From positions 1 through 64,000 of the forward strand of contig CAUYVT010000083.1 of assembly GCA_963576565.1 (NCBI GenBank): DNA of 64,000 nucleotides. The letters are read 5' to 3'. The translations under genes and the position numbers were made by a program. The notes beneath the pieces were generated by a model. That model was not told where the DNA came from, searched no databases, and worked only from the letters and a program-made list of their open reading frames with translations. The stretch comes from Aspidapion aeneum. Taxonomy: Eukaryota; Arthropoda; Insecta; Coleoptera; Brentidae. This document shows, piece by piece, positions 63,388-64,000 of this stretch. Positions within the stretch are counted from its first letter, which is position 1; each line of letters starts with the position of its first letter.

Positions 63388-63905
63388 GTGGGACCTATCT
63401 TGCGATTGAAAAAAGAGAACAAGCCACGACTATCATGGCAAGATATCGCAAACCAAGGGATGATATTCAAATCACTGTGGGCAAAATGGGATTCACTGAT
63501 AGTAGAAGAAAAAATTCTTAAACGTGCCTGGGAAAGTACCGATGGCCTTACTGTGATTAATCAAGTAGTATTTCCTAGAAGCATGGTAGACAATATAATG
63601 CCCGAATGCCATTGTGGAAAATCAGGTGCGCACCTAGGCATAAATAAAACCATGGACAAAATTCGAAACCGATTTTATTGGGTCAATTACTTTCAAGATG
63701 TGAAAAACTGATGCCGCTGATGTTCGACTTGTGCAGCCAACCAAGATCCCAAAACAAGGTCCAGAGGTCAAATGAAACAATATAACGTAGGTCTGCCATT
63801 TGAGCGCATTGCTATTGATGTGGCCGGACCATTTCCAGAAACTAAAAAGACAACAAATACATCCTTGTTGTCATGGATTACTTTATGGTTGGGCAGAATT
63901 TCCGA
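63388..63905 (+). pseudogene. Ty3/gypsy integrase, N-terminal part, truncated
   Basis: Linker DLSWQD-type residues, then VFPRSMVDNIMPECHCGKSG, AHLGINKTMDKIRNRFYW (His-His), a stop at 63709 (TGA), CSTCAANQDPK (Cys-Cys) and LPFERIAIDVAGPFPET with the first catalytic Asp. After a one-base shift YILVVMDYF is recognisable to about 63890. The second and third catalytic residues are not present, so the element ends here. Confidence 0.85.
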
Positions 63906-64000
63906 AGTTGTGGTGATTTTGATATAAATTGGTACGATTAATAAACTTATGAAGACATTTACAAAAATCATATTTTTTTTCCGGCGACGTAATATATGCG
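63906..64000. other. AT-rich DNA after the gypsy truncation
   Basis: Sequence after about 63905 no longer reads as integrase in any frame. It is too short to classify. Confidence 0.4.

Larger units (their letters stand above)
48278..63905 (+). mobile_element. Ty3/gypsy retrotransposon, truncated both ends, split by BEL
   Basis: Plus-strand element in two parts: 48278-49131 and 60469-63905. The order is leader repeats, gag with coiled coil and one CCHC knuckle, protease, reverse transcriptase, RNase H and integrase start. The 5' LTR is absent and the 3' end stops inside integrase. The leader repeats are the same family as in the subtelomeric spacers, which do keep an LTR, so both derive from one element family. 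The BEL/Pao insertion at 49132-60468 duplicated GACAA within gag. Stops and frameshifts occur in every domain. Confidence 0.9.

Overview
The window is eukaryotic, repeat-dominated DNA, almost certainly from an arthropod and most likely an insect. It has AT-rich intergenic DNA, Jockey-type and I-like non-LTR retrotransposons, BEL/Pao and Ty3/gypsy LTR elements, hAT-like MITEs and foldback elements. It also has long arrays of a 10-bp telomere-like motif, TTAGGTTGGG, which reads as the insect TTAGG unit joined to a TTGGG unit. I see no intact host gene, no tRNA or rRNA and no CRISPR array. Almost every recognisable coding stretch belongs to a broken mobile element.

Left part (1-24750): three arrays of the 10-bp motif (about 4.5, 3.4 and 7.2 kb) alternate with a 4.28-kb spacer. 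The first two spacers are nearly identical (about 0.3% different by eye, offset exactly 7708 bp). The third is cut at 24750, inside a foldback element. Each full spacer carries a degenerate GGTTCGG-type block, a half foldback element, and a Ty3/gypsy 5' LTR with TATA box, Inr, DPE-like motif and a leucine-tRNA-type primer binding site. After the primer site comes a leader of 113-bp tandem repeats, each holding a perfect heat-shock element (TTCnnGAAnnTTC). The LTR promoter points rightward at the next array, so read-through would make G-rich UUAGGUUGGG RNA, the polarity of TERRA. All arrays have the G-rich strand running into the window, opposite to a normal left chromosome end.

Middle part (24750-48280): transposon-rich DNA. 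It holds a complete foldback element (24555-25000), a long-TIR DNA element (26001-32812) split by a Jockey retrotransposon (27673-31929, 13-bp target duplication), and a decayed I-like LINE with RNase H (about 34596-38890). A large foldback structure with inverted satellite arms (39588-43503) encloses coding-like scraps. A smaller foldback follows (45583-46405), then a 138-bp hAT-type MITE with 8-bp target duplications (47915-48052).

Right part (48278-63905): a three-deep nest. A 5'-truncated Ty3/gypsy element, with the same heat-shock-element leader as the spacers, was interrupted in gag by a BEL/Pao element (49132-60468, 5-bp duplication GACAA). The left LTR of that element was in turn interrupted by a second Jockey copy (49444-53856, 10-bp duplication). 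The nesting gives the order of events: gypsy, then BEL, then Jockey. All three are inactive through frameshifts and nonsense codons. Many of the frameshifts sit in homopolymers, so some may be assembly errors.
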